From contig NZ_CANMAX010000001.1 of assembly GCF_947495995.1 (NCBI RefSeq), forward strand, positions 496,001 through 560,000: a stretch of 64,000 bases of DNA. The letters are read 5' to 3'. Both the position numbers and the translations under genes were made by a program. Positions 1 to 8,309 of the stretch are shown one piece after another. The notes below the pieces were generated by a model. That model was not told the origin of the DNA. It worked only from the letters and a program-made list of their open reading frames with translations, and ran no database searches. Source of the DNA: an uncultured Tenacibaculum sp. Its GTDB lineage: Bacteria; Bacteroidota; Bacteroidia; Flavobacteriales; Flavobacteriaceae. How positions within the stretch are numbered: position 1 is the first letter of the stretch; each line of letters opens with the position of its first letter.

Positions 1-1
1 G

Positions 2-115
2 AATTATATGGATTATACTGATGATGCTTGTATGAGTTTATTCACTGAAGGTCAAAAAGCTAGAATGAGAGCTATTTTCCAACCAGGTGGAGCTAGAGCA
101 TCTATTTTAAATTAG
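2..115 (+). CDS. M43 (pappalysin/cytophagalysin-type) zinc metalloprotease, C-terminal fragment
   Basis: Only the last 37 codons are inside the window; the frame is open to the left edge. The peptide NYMDYTDDACMSLFTEGQ, followed by KARMRAIF, matches the Met-turn region at the end of the catalytic domain of secreted M43 metalloproteases of Bacteroidota, where the N-Y-M-D-Y segment carries the Met-turn and the Cys closes a disulfide. The zinc-binding HExxH is upstream of the window and cannot be checked. The protein ends about 20 residues after this motif, so no type IX sorting domain follows. A strong stem-loop comes directly after the stop. Confidence 0.75.
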   Translation, partial: NYMDYTDDACMSLFTEGQKARMRAIFQPGGARASILN

Positions 116-130
116 GAATTCAATCTTTAT

Positions 131-168
131 AAAAGAAGTTTACTTTAAAGTAAACTTCTTTTTTTATT
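131..168 (+). terminator. Rho-independent terminator of the metalloprotease gene
   Basis: A perfect 28-bp palindrome at 133-160 (arms AAGAAGTTTACTTT and its complement) is followed by a run of T. It lies 16 bases after the stop of the metalloprotease and just before the next gene. Confidence 0.85.
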
Positions 169-175
169 TTTAAGC

Positions 176-604
176 ATGAAAAAAATTATTCTGCTATTAA
201 CAATTATATGTACTTCAATGAGCTGTACTTCTCAAAAAGAAAGCGTACAAAGAACTAACTCAATTAAAGAAATCTTATTTTCAGCTCACACCAGAGGGAC
301 TTCAAAAAGTATTTCTGTAGTAGAACTTCAAGCAATTTTTAAAAATAACGGTAACACTTCAATATTTACAATTACAGATAAAGAAAAAAAACAGTTACTT
401 GAGTTAATTAAAAAATTAAATTTAAAAAGTATTTCTCAAATAGAAGCTCCTTCAAACAAAAGACATTCAGATGGTACTTTACACGCTTCATTAACAATTA
501 AAACAAATAAAGAATCTTTTACATCTAGTGATTTTGATGATGGTAATCCACCTGCAGAATTAAAAGACATTATAAATTTATTACAAACATTCTCTCAAGA
601 GTAG
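176..604 (+). CDS. Small lipoprotein of unknown function
   Basis: A 142-residue protein with a short hydrophobic leader ending in a lipobox (TSMSC, Cys at residue 17), so it should be an exported lipoprotein. The mature part is hydrophilic and Lys-rich. It has a section ISVVELQAIFKNNGNTSIFTITDKEKKQL that looks like a beta-strand and helix unit, and an acidic segment near the C-terminus. I do not recognise the family. It follows the metalloprotease terminator and ends 40 bp before speD, with no clear terminator between, so it may be co-transcribed with the polyamine cassette or stand alone. Confidence 0.7.
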   Translation: MKKIILLLTIICTSMSCTSQKESVQRTNSIKEILFSAHTRGTSKSISVVELQAIFKNNGNTSIFTITDKEKKQLLELIKKLNLKSISQIEAPSNKRHSDGTLHASLTIKTNKESFTSSDFDDGNPPAELKDIINLLQTFSQE

Positions 605-644
605 TTTTCTTCTGTGTTTTAGAATTATATGTATCTTTACGCTC

Positions 645-1010
645 ATGAAAAAGAGTTTAGGTTACCAAACTACTATTGATTTTTACGATTGTGATGAAAA
701 CATCATAGATTCTGTAAGTGTAATAGAAAACATTTTAACTACCGCTGCAAAAATCATGAACCTATCTGTAGTAAACACTACAATTCATGAATTCTCTCCT
801 ATTGGTATTAGCGGTGTAGTAGTTATTAAAGAAAGTCATATCGCCATTCATACTTGGCCAGAACATAAATATGTAGCTCTCGATTTTTTTACTTGTAATT
901 CGTCTTTTGATTTAGATGAAGGAATTTTGTGGATTAAAGAACAATTTAAAAGTGGAAGATTCGAAAAAAACTCAAACCAAAGAGGTTTTCTTGATGTAAT
1001 TAAACAATGA
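645..1010 (+). CDS. speD: S-adenosylmethionine decarboxylase proenzyme (short prokaryotic class)
   Basis: Decarboxylates AdoMet to give the aminopropyl donor for spermidine synthesis. The 121 residues match the short class 1B enzymes. The self-cleavage site is visible in KESHIAIHTWPE: Glu63-Ser64, where Ser64 becomes the pyruvoyl group. His69 and the catalytic Cys in FFTCN (residue 84) are also present. The stop overlaps the start of the potassium channel gene by four bases (ATGA), so translation is probably coupled. With the spermidine synthase 2 kb downstream it frames a cassette. A neofunctionalised arginine or ornithine decarboxylase of the SpeD fold is an alternative, but the neighbouring aminopropyltransferase favours AdoMet. 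Confidence 0.93.
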   Translation: MKKSLGYQTTIDFYDCDENIIDSVSVIENILTTAAKIMNLSVVNTTIHEFSPIGISGVVVIKESHIAIHTWPEHKYVALDFFTCNSSFDLDEGILWIKEQFKSGRFEKNSNQRGFLDVIKQ

Positions 1011-1801
1011 TTAAACAGAAAGTAGCTTTATTATTTGATGACGAAAGAGGAAATCTAAAAGGCGATAAACTTTTAGAACACTTTATCTCGTGGCTAATCA
1101 TAGTTAATATGTTTGCCATTGTTTTAGAATCTTATAAAGATATTCAAGAAGCTTACAGCAACTTTTTCAATCTTTTAGAATTATTTTCAATCACTATTTT
1201 TTCTCTAGAATACATTTTAAGAATATGGATTGCCGATGTTTCTTACCAAGGATTATCTAAAGGTAAAGCAAGATTAAAGTATATGACTTCCTTTATGGGA
1301 ATTGTAGATTTAGTAGCTATTCTTCCTTTTTTCCTTCCGTATTTTATAAAAGTTGATTTAAGAATATTAAGAACACTTCGTCTTTTTAGACTACTTCGTT
1401 TATTGAAATTAAAACGTTATTTCAAATCTTTAAGTGTTATTAAAAACGTAATATTAAAAACAAAGAACGAAATTATTGTTACTATTTTTTTAGTATTCAT
1501 CTTATTAATACTTGCCTCTACATTAATGTATAATGTAGAAAAACATGCACAACCAGATGCATTTGAAAATATTGGTCAAGCCATGTGGTGGGCAGTAGCA
1601 ACACTTACCACTGTTGGTTACGGAGATATTTATCCGATCACAGGAATGGGAAAAATCTTAAGTGCATTTATTGCTTTATTAGGTATTGGTATTGTAGCAT
1701 TACCTACAGGAATTATAAGCTCTGCTTATATAGAAGAAGTTAGAAAATTAAAAACCAAAGAACAACAATGTTGTCCGCATTGTGGAAAAGAAATACAATA
1801 A
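1007..1801 (+). CDS. Voltage-gated potassium channel, six transmembrane segments
   Basis: A 264-residue inner-membrane channel of the Kv/KvAP type. S1-S4 occupy about residues 25-140. S4 is a clear voltage sensor with a basic residue about every third position from Arg119 to Lys140. The pore helix is followed by the K+ selectivity filter TVGYGD at 202-207, then the S6 helix. The C-terminus ends in CCPHCGKEIQ, half of a zinc-ribbon knuckle, which could bind metal between subunits. It overlaps speD by four bases and is followed three bases later by the DUF4178 gene. Its position inside a polyamine operon is notable because polyamines are known pore blockers of some K+ channels; gating by polyamines here is only an inference. 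Confidence 0.92.
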   Translation: MIKQKVALLFDDERGNLKGDKLLEHFISWLIIVNMFAIVLESYKDIQEAYSNFFNLLELFSITIFSLEYILRIWIADVSYQGLSKGKARLKYMTSFMGIVDLVAILPFFLPYFIKVDLRILRTLRLFRLLRLLKLKRYFKSLSVIKNVILKTKNEIIVTIFLVFILLILASTLMYNVEKHAQPDAFENIGQAMWWAVATLTTVGYGDIYPITGMGKILSAFIALLGIGIVALPTGIISSAYIEEVRKLKTKEQQCCPHCGKEIQ

Positions 1802-1804
1802 ACT

Positions 1805-2287
1805 ATGTTTGGAACAAACTCAAATACAAATGATTTAAATAGATTAAAGGTTGGATCTACCTTTAAACTTTACAATACATCCTGGGAAGTCACAGAGATC
1901 GGAGAATACAACTGGCGCATGGAAAATTCTAGCACAGAGTATGTAATAAGATCTTCTGATAGAGAAGCATATTTAGAAGTAGAGCTTCACAAAGGTGAGC
2001 TTGAACTTACTTTTAGTGAACAAATTAGCATTGAAACGCCTATATTAGAAAGTGCAATAGAAACAAAACAATTATTATTTGACAATAAACTGTTTGAGTT
2101 AGAAGAAAGATATAGTGGTGATTATAAAAACTTAACTTTTCATACTTCTAGAGAAAATTTAGATTGTTTTCTTTTTTACACAGATGACGACGAATTAATT
2201 ACAATTGAGCGCTGGGATGATAATAGTTTCGAAGTATTTCTAGGTGAAGAATTAAAATCAAAAAAGATAAAAAACATTAAACTATAA
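1805..2287 (+). CDS. DUF4178 domain protein
   Basis: A 160-residue soluble, acidic, beta-rich protein. The N-terminal region (LKVGSTFKLYNTSWEVTEIG, then YRIxS-like and Tyr/Leu-Glu strands) fits the DUF4178 family, which is often encoded with spermidine synthase-like membrane proteins, DUF350 membrane proteins and potassium channels. No signal peptide is seen, so it probably acts on the cytoplasmic side of the membrane. Spacing of three bases to the channel and two bases to the next lipoprotein supports a single transcription unit. The molecular role is unknown. Confidence 0.75.
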   Translation: MFGTNSNTNDLNRLKVGSTFKLYNTSWEVTEIGEYNWRMENSSTEYVIRSSDREAYLEVELHKGELELTFSEQISIETPILESAIETKQLLFDNKLFELEERYSGDYKNLTFHTSRENLDCFLFYTDDDELITIERWDDNSFEVFLGEELKSKKIKNIKL

Positions 2288-2289
2288 TT

Positions 2290-3054
2290 ATGAAAAAGCT
2301 ATTCGTATTTGCTGCATTCAGTATATTATTACTGAGTTGTAGTAGCAGTGTTAAACCTGCTAAAAGTGTTTCTATAGAACCTTCAGAAGAAATTTTCAAT
2401 AAACTTTACAACAAAGATTTTTCGATTGTTTTAGATGATATGAAAATTGAAGAGGAATCAAATTTTATGGTATATCAACATAAATATAAAGTACTTACTT
2501 TAGAAAACGATTCTTTACAAACGAAAGATACTTCGTGGAAAACTGTAAATAAAAGCTTCTTTAAAACTCATGAGAACGATCTTGGTATGGAAATTCTTTC
2601 TAAGCACAATGGAAAAGTTTCTAGAGTTGCACAGCCTGTAGGTTTTGGTTGGGCTATTGGAAATGAAAAACATGGTGAATGGGAAGCTGTTCAAAGCGAC
2701 AGTACAAAAACAAGTAATAATACAACACATCGTAGAAGATGGGTAACACATTCTTCTAGTCCGTTTTTCTGGTTCTGGATGTTATCTAGACGTAACACAT
2801 ACAGAAACGACTATAATGGCTACAGAAATAGTTATAGTTCCGGTTCTGCTTACTACGGAAGAAATTCTGGTAGAGGAAGCTATGACTATGGAACTCGAAG
2901 TAACTACCAAACTAAAAAAAGGAGTTCTTTTTTCACTAGAAAAACTGCAAATAGAGCAAAATGGAATAGCTTATACAAAAGAACATCAAGAAGTTCTTCA
3001 AGATATTCAAGTGGTTCATCTACAAGATCTCGTTCAGGAGGTTTCGGAAAATAA
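2290..3054 (+). CDS. Lipoprotein with Ser/Arg/Tyr/Gly-rich C-terminus, polyamine/channel cassette
   Basis: A 254-residue exported lipoprotein: leader MKKLFVFAAFSILLLSC with lipobox Cys at 17. Residues about 30-130 form a folded-looking domain. A hydrophobic aromatic patch (SPFFWFWMLSRR, around residue 155-166) and a long low-complexity tail rich in Ser, Arg, Tyr and Gly follow. The tail resembles glycine/arginine-rich membrane-surface segments. I do not recognise a named family beyond proteins found next to DUF4178. The stop is five bases before the spermidine synthase GTG start. The aromatic patch may be an amphipathic or membrane-inserted segment. Confidence 0.7.
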   Translation: MKKLFVFAAFSILLLSCSSSVKPAKSVSIEPSEEIFNKLYNKDFSIVLDDMKIEEESNFMVYQHKYKVLTLENDSLQTKDTSWKTVNKSFFKTHENDLGMEILSKHNGKVSRVAQPVGFGWAIGNEKHGEWEAVQSDSTKTSNNTTHRRRWVTHSSSPFFWFWMLSRRNTYRNDYNGYRNSYSSGSAYYGRNSGRGSYDYGTRSNYQTKKRSSFFTRKTANRAKWNSLYKRTSRSSSRYSSGSSTRSRSGGFGK

Positions 3055-3059
3055 TAATT

Positions 3060-4598
3060 GTGCCGTACACTAAAAAACAAAAATCTTTTGCTTTAAAAGT
3101 AGCATTATTTGCTACAGGTATTAGTGGTATTGTTGCTGAATATATTTTATCTACCCTAGCCTCATATTTTATTGGAAATGCAATTTTACAATTTACTTTA
3201 ATTGTATCGATCATGCTTTTTTCAATGGGACTAGGAAGTAGATTCAGCAAGTTATTTACCAAAAGCGTCATATTATATTTTATTGTAACCGAGCTTACCT
3301 TGTCTGTTCTGGTTTCTTTTTCCGCAATAATTGCTTACATTACTTACGGAACTACAGATATTTCTTGGTTAATAATATATGTTTTGGCAATTTTAGTAGG
3401 TTTACTAATTGGTTTAGAAATTCCGTTCGCTACAAGAATAAATGATAGATTCGAAGAATTACGTTTGAACATTTCCAACATTCTTGAAAAAGATTACTTC
3501 GGAAGTTTAATCGGTGGATTATTTTTTGCCTTTATCGGACTTCCATATTTAGGTTTAACCTACACTCCTTTCATATTAGGTTTATTAAATCTTGCGGTAT
3601 CTTATTATTTATTCCGAATCTTAAAAGAATATGTTTCAAATACAGTTACTCGTAAATTACAAATCGCTTACGTTGTAGTTTTAAGTAGTATTTTATTAGG
3701 TTTGTTTTTTGCCGAACCTATTGTAAAATATGGAGAACAAGCTAAATATAAAGACAAGATTGTATTCACTACACAAACTAAATATCAAAAAATTGTAGTT
3801 ACAAAATGGAAAGATTGGTATTCTCTGTATATTAATGGAAATCAACAATTATCTTCTTTTGATGAGTTTTTATATCACGAACCTATGGTTCATCTTCCTA
3901 TGAATATATCAGGAACTCATAAAAACATATTAGTTTTAGGCGGTGGCGATGGTTGTTTAGTTAGAGAAGTCTTTAAATATAAAGATGTAGAAAAAGTAAC
4001 TTTAGTCGATTTAGATCAAAACATGATTGATTTAGGTAAAAATCACGAGATTTTTAAAACACTAAATCAGAATGCTATGAATAACAAAAAACTCACTACC
4101 GTTACAGGAGATGCTTTTAATTTTCTTGAAAAGAATAAAGAAAAGTACGATGTGATTTTTGTAGACTTACCAGATCCTAATAATGTAGATTTAAATAAAC
4201 TATATACTAAAGAGTTTTATAAACTTTGTTACTTCTCATTAAAAGAGAATGGTGTTTTTATTACCCAAGCTGGTAGTCCGTATTATGCAACTAAAGCTTT
4301 TTATTGTATTGACAAAACATTAAAAGCTGCCGATTTCCAAACAATACCTATGCACAATCAAGTACTAACTTTAGGTGAATGGGGATGGATTATGGCTACA
4401 AGAAACACAATAAAAAATGAAGACATTCAACAATTATCGTTTCAAAATCTCCCGCTTCGTTGGTTGACTAAGAAAGCTATTCCACAATTAACTTCCTTCG
4501 GAAAACCTTTAGCAGATACAACTAATATTAAAGTAAATACAATATTTTCTCCTAAACTGTATACCTATTATAAGAAAGGGAATTGGGATTTATATTAA
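3060..4598 (+). CDS. Spermidine synthase-like aminopropyltransferase fused to a polytopic membrane domain
   Basis: 512 residues. The first roughly 210 are about seven transmembrane helices; the rest is a spermidine synthase fold. Visible landmarks are YQKIVV, the substrate loop DEFLYHEPMVH, the AdoMet-type nucleotide motif LVLGGGDGCLVREVFKY, the acidic VDLDQ and the catalytic VDLPDPNN (the family has VDxxDP). It should transfer the aminopropyl group from the SpeD product to putrescine or another diamine at the membrane. The start is GTG; the first ATG lies inside the transmembrane region, so GTG is preferred. It ends the five-gene cassette and meets the RNase H gene tail to tail with one base between. 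A canonical soluble speE is not in the window. Confidence 0.88.
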   Translation: MPYTKKQKSFALKVALFATGISGIVAEYILSTLASYFIGNAILQFTLIVSIMLFSMGLGSRFSKLFTKSVILYFIVTELTLSVLVSFSAIIAYITYGTTDISWLIIYVLAILVGLLIGLEIPFATRINDRFEELRLNISNILEKDYFGSLIGGLFFAFIGLPYLGLTYTPFILGLLNLAVSYYLFRILKEYVSNTVTRKLQIAYVVVLSSILLGLFFAEPIVKYGEQAKYKDKIVFTTQTKYQKIVVTKWKDWYSLYINGNQQLSSFDEFLYHEPMVHLPMNISGTHKNILVLGGGDGCLVREVFKYKDVEKVTLVDLDQNMIDLGKNHEIFKTLNQNAMNNKKLTTVTGDAFNFLEKNKEKYDVIFVDLPDPNNVDLNKLYTKEFYKLCYFSLKENGVFITQAGSPYYATKAFYCIDKTLKAADFQTIPMHNQVLTLGEWGWIMATRNTIKNEDIQQLSFQNLPLRWLTKKAIPQLTSFGKPLADTTNIKVNTIFSPKLYTYYKKGNWDLY

Positions 4599-4599
4599 A

Positions 4600-5238
4600 T
4601 TATTTCCTACCAAAATCTGCAGGAATTTCTCCCCAAACTTTAGTTTCCCATTTTAAAATCGGATTAGTTATAGGATTTTCTTTAAGCCACTTTTCAGCTC
4701 TTTTAATCAATTCCAATAAATCTTTGTTTTCCTTCGTGAAAGTAATATTGGTTCTACATTGCTTCTTTTTAACCCAAGAAATTGCAATTCTAGAATCTGA
4801 ATATAAAGGATAATTAGGCATTTTTTTGTTTTTCAATAAAGCCAAACCGTGAACTAAAGCTAAAAATTCTCCAATATTATTCGTTCCTTGCTTAAAAGGA
4901 CCTTGAATAAAAATCTGTTTTTTTGATTTTGTATCTACTCCTCTATATTCCAAAATACCAGGATTTCCAGAACATGCAGCATCTACCGATAAACTTTCTA
5001 AAACTGGAGTTCCATATTTTTTCTTTTCTTCTTCAGAAATTTTCTTCTTAGTGGTATCCTTACCTTTATAATCGTTGTAACTCTTTTTATAAGCTTTTTC
5101 AGCTTCATCTTTATCTAAAAAAGCTTTGTATTGAGCTCCTTCATATCCTGTAATTTGCTTTTTACAGGTATCCCAATTAGAAAAAACACCAGTTTTTTTC
5201 CCTTTCCAAACCACATAGAACTTCTTTTTTTTACTCAT
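4600..5238 (-). CDS. rnhA: Ribonuclease HI with N-terminal viroplasmin (hybrid-binding) domain
   Basis: 212 residues. Residues 1-50 (KFYVVWKGKKTGVFSNWDTC, then GAQYKAF) are a caulimovirus viroplasmin/RNase H1 hybrid-binding domain that grips RNA-DNA duplexes. Residues about 75-212 are the RNase H fold, with catalytic acids in LSVDAACSGNPG (Asp), NIGEFLALVHGL (Glu) and YSDSRIAISWV (Asp). It removes RNA from hybrids such as R-loops and primer remnants. The start codon overlaps the 3' end of purN by eight bases, so the two form an operon on the minus strand. Confidence 0.93.
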   Translation of the reverse strand: MSKKKKFYVVWKGKKTGVFSNWDTCKKQITGYEGAQYKAFLDKDEAEKAYKKSYNDYKGKDTTKKKISEEEKKKYGTPVLESLSVDAACSGNPGILEYRGVDTKSKKQIFIQGPFKQGTNNIGEFLALVHGLALLKNKKMPNYPLYSDSRIAISWVKKKQCRTNITFTKENKDLLELIKRAEKWLKENPITNPILKWETKVWGEIPADFGRK

Positions 5239-5803
5239 TCTCAGATAAAATTACCTTTTCTATAATACTTGGATAATGTTTATACTCCAATTCATGTACT
5301 TTTTTCGCAATGTCTTCAGCAGAATCTTGTTCTGTTAATTCAGTTTTAGCCTGAAAAATGATGGCTCCTTCATCATAATGTTCATTTACATAATGTATGG
5401 TTATACCTGTTTCTTGCTCATTATTTTCTTTTACTGCCTTATGAACATGACTTCCATACATTCCTTTTCCGCCATATTTTGGTAATAAAGCTGGATGAAT
5501 ATTGATGATTTTATTCGGGAAATTCTTCACAATTGCTTCAGGAACTTTCCATAAAAAGCCAGCCAAAATAATCAAGTCTGCTTCTTTTTTTAGAAAATCC
5601 AGCACTTTATCGCTCTTAAAAAACCCCTCTCTATTAAAAACCAAACTACTGACATTTAATCTTTTACATCTATCTAAAACTTTGGCATGCTCGTTGTTAG
5701 TAAGCACATGAGTAACCTCACCAGTTGTTTTAGTTTGAAAAAACCCAATAATATTTTCGGCGTTACTACCTGAGCCGGATGCAAAGATGACTATACGTTT
5801 CAT
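5231..5803 (-). CDS. purN: Phosphoribosylglycinamide formyltransferase (GART)
   Basis: Transfers a formyl group from 10-formyl-THF to GAR in purine synthesis. I place the start at 5803 (MKRIVIFASGSGSNAENI), giving 190 residues, the normal length; an in-frame extension to 5842 adds 13 residues not found in the family. The phosphate-binding loop SGSGSN and the folate/catalytic segment NIHPALLPKYGGKGMYGSHVH, with the catalytic Asn and His, are present, followed by the conserved YDEGAIIFQ with the catalytic Asp. It is transcribed with rnhA, away from acpP. Confidence 0.95.
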   Translation of the reverse strand: MKRIVIFASGSGSNAENIIGFFQTKTTGEVTHVLTNNEHAKVLDRCKRLNVSSLVFNREGFFKSDKVLDFLKKEADLIILAGFLWKVPEAIVKNFPNKIINIHPALLPKYGGKGMYGSHVHKAVKENNEQETGITIHYVNEHYDEGAIIFQAKTELTEQDSAEDIAKKVHELEYKHYPSIIEKVILSENE

Positions 5804-5935
5804 AATCTTAAAAATAGCTATGTTGTTACTGCAAAAAAACAATAATTATTAATATGAATGTGGTGCTAAACAAAAGATTTTATATTTTAGACCCCACATT
5901 TTTGAGCAAAAATTAGATTAAATTCACAGGATTCG

Positions 5936-5943
5936 TATTTTTG
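5936..5943 (+). promoter_or_regulatory. Bacteroidota -7 element for acpP-fabF-rnc
   Basis: TATTTTTG matches TAnnTTTG and lies 31 bases before the acpP start. The -33 position holds TTAG instead of TTTG, so only the -7 box is convincing. Confidence 0.5.
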
Positions 5944-5974
5944 CCTCGATTTTAAATTTAAAAATTACAAAATT

Positions 5975-6211
5975 ATGTCAGACATTGCATCAAGAGTAAA
6001 AGCAATTATCGTTGATAAATTAGGAGTAGACGATAACGAAGTAACTAACGAAGCTAGTTTTACTAACGACTTAGGAGCAGATTCGTTAGATACTGTTGAG
6101 TTAATCATGGAGTTTGAAAAGGAATTTGATATTCAAATCCCAGACGATCAAGCAGAGAACATCGCTACAGTTGGTCAAGCAATTAGCTATATAGAAGAAG
6201 CAAAAAAGTAA
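5975..6211 (+). CDS. acpP: Acyl carrier protein
   Basis: 78-residue acidic four-helix carrier that shuttles acyl chains in fatty acid synthesis. The phosphopantetheine site GADSLD is intact, with Ser37 as the attachment point, followed by the canonical [12 protein letters not shown] helix II. It begins the conserved acpP-fabF-rnc order and is 11 bp from fabF. A TAnnTTTG box lies upstream. Confidence 0.98.
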   Translation: MSDIASRVKAIIVDKLGVDDNEVTNEASFTNDLGADSLDTVELIMEFEKEFDIQIPDDQAENIATVGQAISYIEEAKK

Positions 6212-6222
6212 ATTAATTACAT

Positions 6223-7476
6223 ATGCAATTAAAACGAGTTGTCGTAACTGGACTTGGCGCATTAACGCCTATAGGAAACAATATTGAACAATACTGGAAT
6301 GGCTTAGTTAACGGAGTTAGCGGGGCTGCACCTATAACATACTTTGATGCTGCCAAGTTCAAGACTCGTTTCGCATGTGAGCTTAAGAACTTCGATGTTA
6401 AAGATTACATCGACAGAAAAGAAGCTCGTAGAATGGATCGATTCACTCAGTATGCTATGATCGCTTCAGATGAAGCTATTAAAGATGCAGATTTAAATAT
6501 CGATCAACTTAACAAATATAAAGTTGGAGTAATTTGGGGAGCTGGTATTGGAGGTTTAGAAACTTTCCAAAATGAAGTGATAAACTTTGCAGCTGGAGAT
6601 GGAACACCAAAATTCAACCCTTTCTTTATTCCAAAAATGATTGCAGATATTGCACCTGGTAACATTTCTATAAAACATGGTTTTATGGGACCTAACTATA
6701 CCACTGTATCTGCTTGTGCTTCATCTGCTAACGCAATGATAGATGCACTAAATTATATTCGTTTAGGTCACTGTGACGTTATCGTTACTGGTGGTAGTGA
6801 AGCTGCTGTTACCATTGCTGGTATGGGTGGATTTAACGCTATGCACGCTTTATCTAAACGAAATGAAAGTCCTGAATCTGCTTCTAGACCTTTCGATGCC
6901 GAAAGAGACGGATTTGTTTTAGGTGAAGGAGCTGGTGCTTTAATCTTAGAAGAATACGAACACGCTAAAGCTCGTGGAGCTAAAATTTACGCTGAAGTAA
7001 TTGGTGGTGGAATGTCTTCTGATGCGCACCATATGACTGCACCACACCCAGAAGGTTTAGGTGTTATAGCAGTTATGAAAAACTGTTTAGAGAATGCAGG
7101 TATAAAACCAGAAGAAGTAGATCACATCAACACACATGGTACTTCTACTCCATTAGGTGATGTAGCTGAATTAAAAGCTATTTCTGAGGTTTTTGGTGAT
7201 CATGCTAAAAACATTAATATTAACTCTACTAAGTCTATGACTGGTCATTTACTTGGTGCTGCAGGAGCTATAGAAGCAATTGCTTCTTTATTAGCAATGA
7301 AAAATGGTATTGTACCACCTACTATTAATCATACCACTGCAGACGAGAATATTAATCCAGATTTAAATCTTACGCTTAACAAAGCTCAAGAAAGAGAGAT
7401 TAATGTTGCGTTAAGTAATACTTTCGGATTTGGTGGTCATAATGCATGTATAGCTTTTAAAAAATACGAGCAATAA
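6223..7476 (+). CDS. fabF: Beta-ketoacyl-ACP synthase II
   Basis: 417 residues. Condenses malonyl-ACP with acyl-ACP in chain elongation. The Cys-His-His triad is complete: Cys165 in VSACASSAN, His305 in NTHGTSTPLGD and His342 in KSMTGHLLGAAGA, with Lys337. The length and the GAGIGG and NTFGFGGHN glycine-rich segments are typical of FabF. It is directly downstream of its carrier protein. Confidence 0.97.
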   Translation: MQLKRVVVTGLGALTPIGNNIEQYWNGLVNGVSGAAPITYFDAAKFKTRFACELKNFDVKDYIDRKEARRMDRFTQYAMIASDEAIKDADLNIDQLNKYKVGVIWGAGIGGLETFQNEVINFAAGDGTPKFNPFFIPKMIADIAPGNISIKHGFMGPNYTTVSACASSANAMIDALNYIRLGHCDVIVTGGSEAAVTIAGMGGFNAMHALSKRNESPESASRPFDAERDGFVLGEGAGALILEEYEHAKARGAKIYAEVIGGGMSSDAHHMTAPHPEGLGVIAVMKNCLENAGIKPEEVDHINTHGTSTPLGDVAELKAISEVFGDHAKNININSTKSMTGHLLGAAGAIEAIASLLAMKNGIVPPTINHTTADENINPDLNLTLNKAQEREINVALSNTFGFGGHNACIAFKKYEQ

Positions 7477-7493
7477 TAAATTAATTTCCATAT

Positions 7494-8231
7494 ATGAATT
7501 TTCTTCGTAAAATAGTTAACCCTAAAACTAAAGAGGACGAAGAATTCTTTTATGAACTTAAGTCATTGCTTAACTTCAAACCTATTGTTTTAAATCATTA
7601 CAAAAAGGCTTTTATTCACAGGTCTTTAAAAATGACTGACAATAAGGGAAAACCTATTAATTACGAACGTTTAGAGTTTTTAGGAGATGCTATTCTAGGA
7701 TCTGTTATTGCTTCTTTTCTTTATAAAGAGGCCCCAAGAGGTAACGAAGGTTACTTAACTCAAATGCGTTCAAAAGTTGTTAGTAGAGAAAATTTAAACA
7801 AACTTGGTAAAGAGTTAGATTTAATTCGATTTGTTAAAAGCAATATTAATCAAAATCAAGTAGGAGAAAATATTCACGGTAATATTTTTGAAGCTCTTAT
7901 TGGAGCAATTTATTTGGATAGAGGTTATAATTATTGTCATCAATTTATTTATGATCAAGTAATCTTCCCTTATATTGATCTTCAGCAACTAGAAAATAAA
8001 ATTACAAGCTATAAAGGTTTTATCATCGAATGGTGTCAGAAAACAAAACGCAAATATGCTTTTGAAAGCTATGAAGACACCGGTAATCAAACTCAGAAAC
8101 ATTTTAGCGTAAGAGTAATCATCGACGGACAAAAAATTGCCAAAGGAAGAGCCACTTCTAAAAAGAAAGCAGAAGAGATGGCTGCTAAGCGAGTTTACTA
8201 TGCTTTTCAAAACCAAATAACTAACTCATAA
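7494..8231 (+). CDS. rnc: Ribonuclease III
   Basis: 245 residues. Cleaves double-stranded RNA in rRNA and mRNA processing. The nuclease signature YERLEFLGDAILG (about residues 56-68) and the second acidic motif HGNIFEALIGAIYLD (about 129-143) hold the metal ligands. A C-terminal double-stranded RNA-binding domain (about 175-240) has the KGRATSKKKAEEMAAKR helix. It is 17 bp after fabF, the usual gene order in the phylum. Confidence 0.97.
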   Translation: MNFLRKIVNPKTKEDEEFFYELKSLLNFKPIVLNHYKKAFIHRSLKMTDNKGKPINYERLEFLGDAILGSVIASFLYKEAPRGNEGYLTQMRSKVVSRENLNKLGKELDLIRFVKSNINQNQVGENIHGNIFEALIGAIYLDRGYNYCHQFIYDQVIFPYIDLQQLENKITSYKGFIIEWCQKTKRKYAFESYEDTGNQTQKHFSVRVIIDGQKIAKGRATSKKKAEEMAAKRVYYAFQNQITNS

Positions 8232-8309
8232 TAAGATTACAAGAAATCGTTTTCGTTAATTTCATCTTATTTTCACATTACATTCTGTAAATTAGCATAA
8301 ATTATTTTC

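Noticed and set aside
2816-3073. An 85-residue frame overlapping the lipoprotein tail
   Set aside because: It is an alternative frame of the Ser/Arg/Tyr-rich low-complexity C-terminus and runs into the spermidine synthase start.
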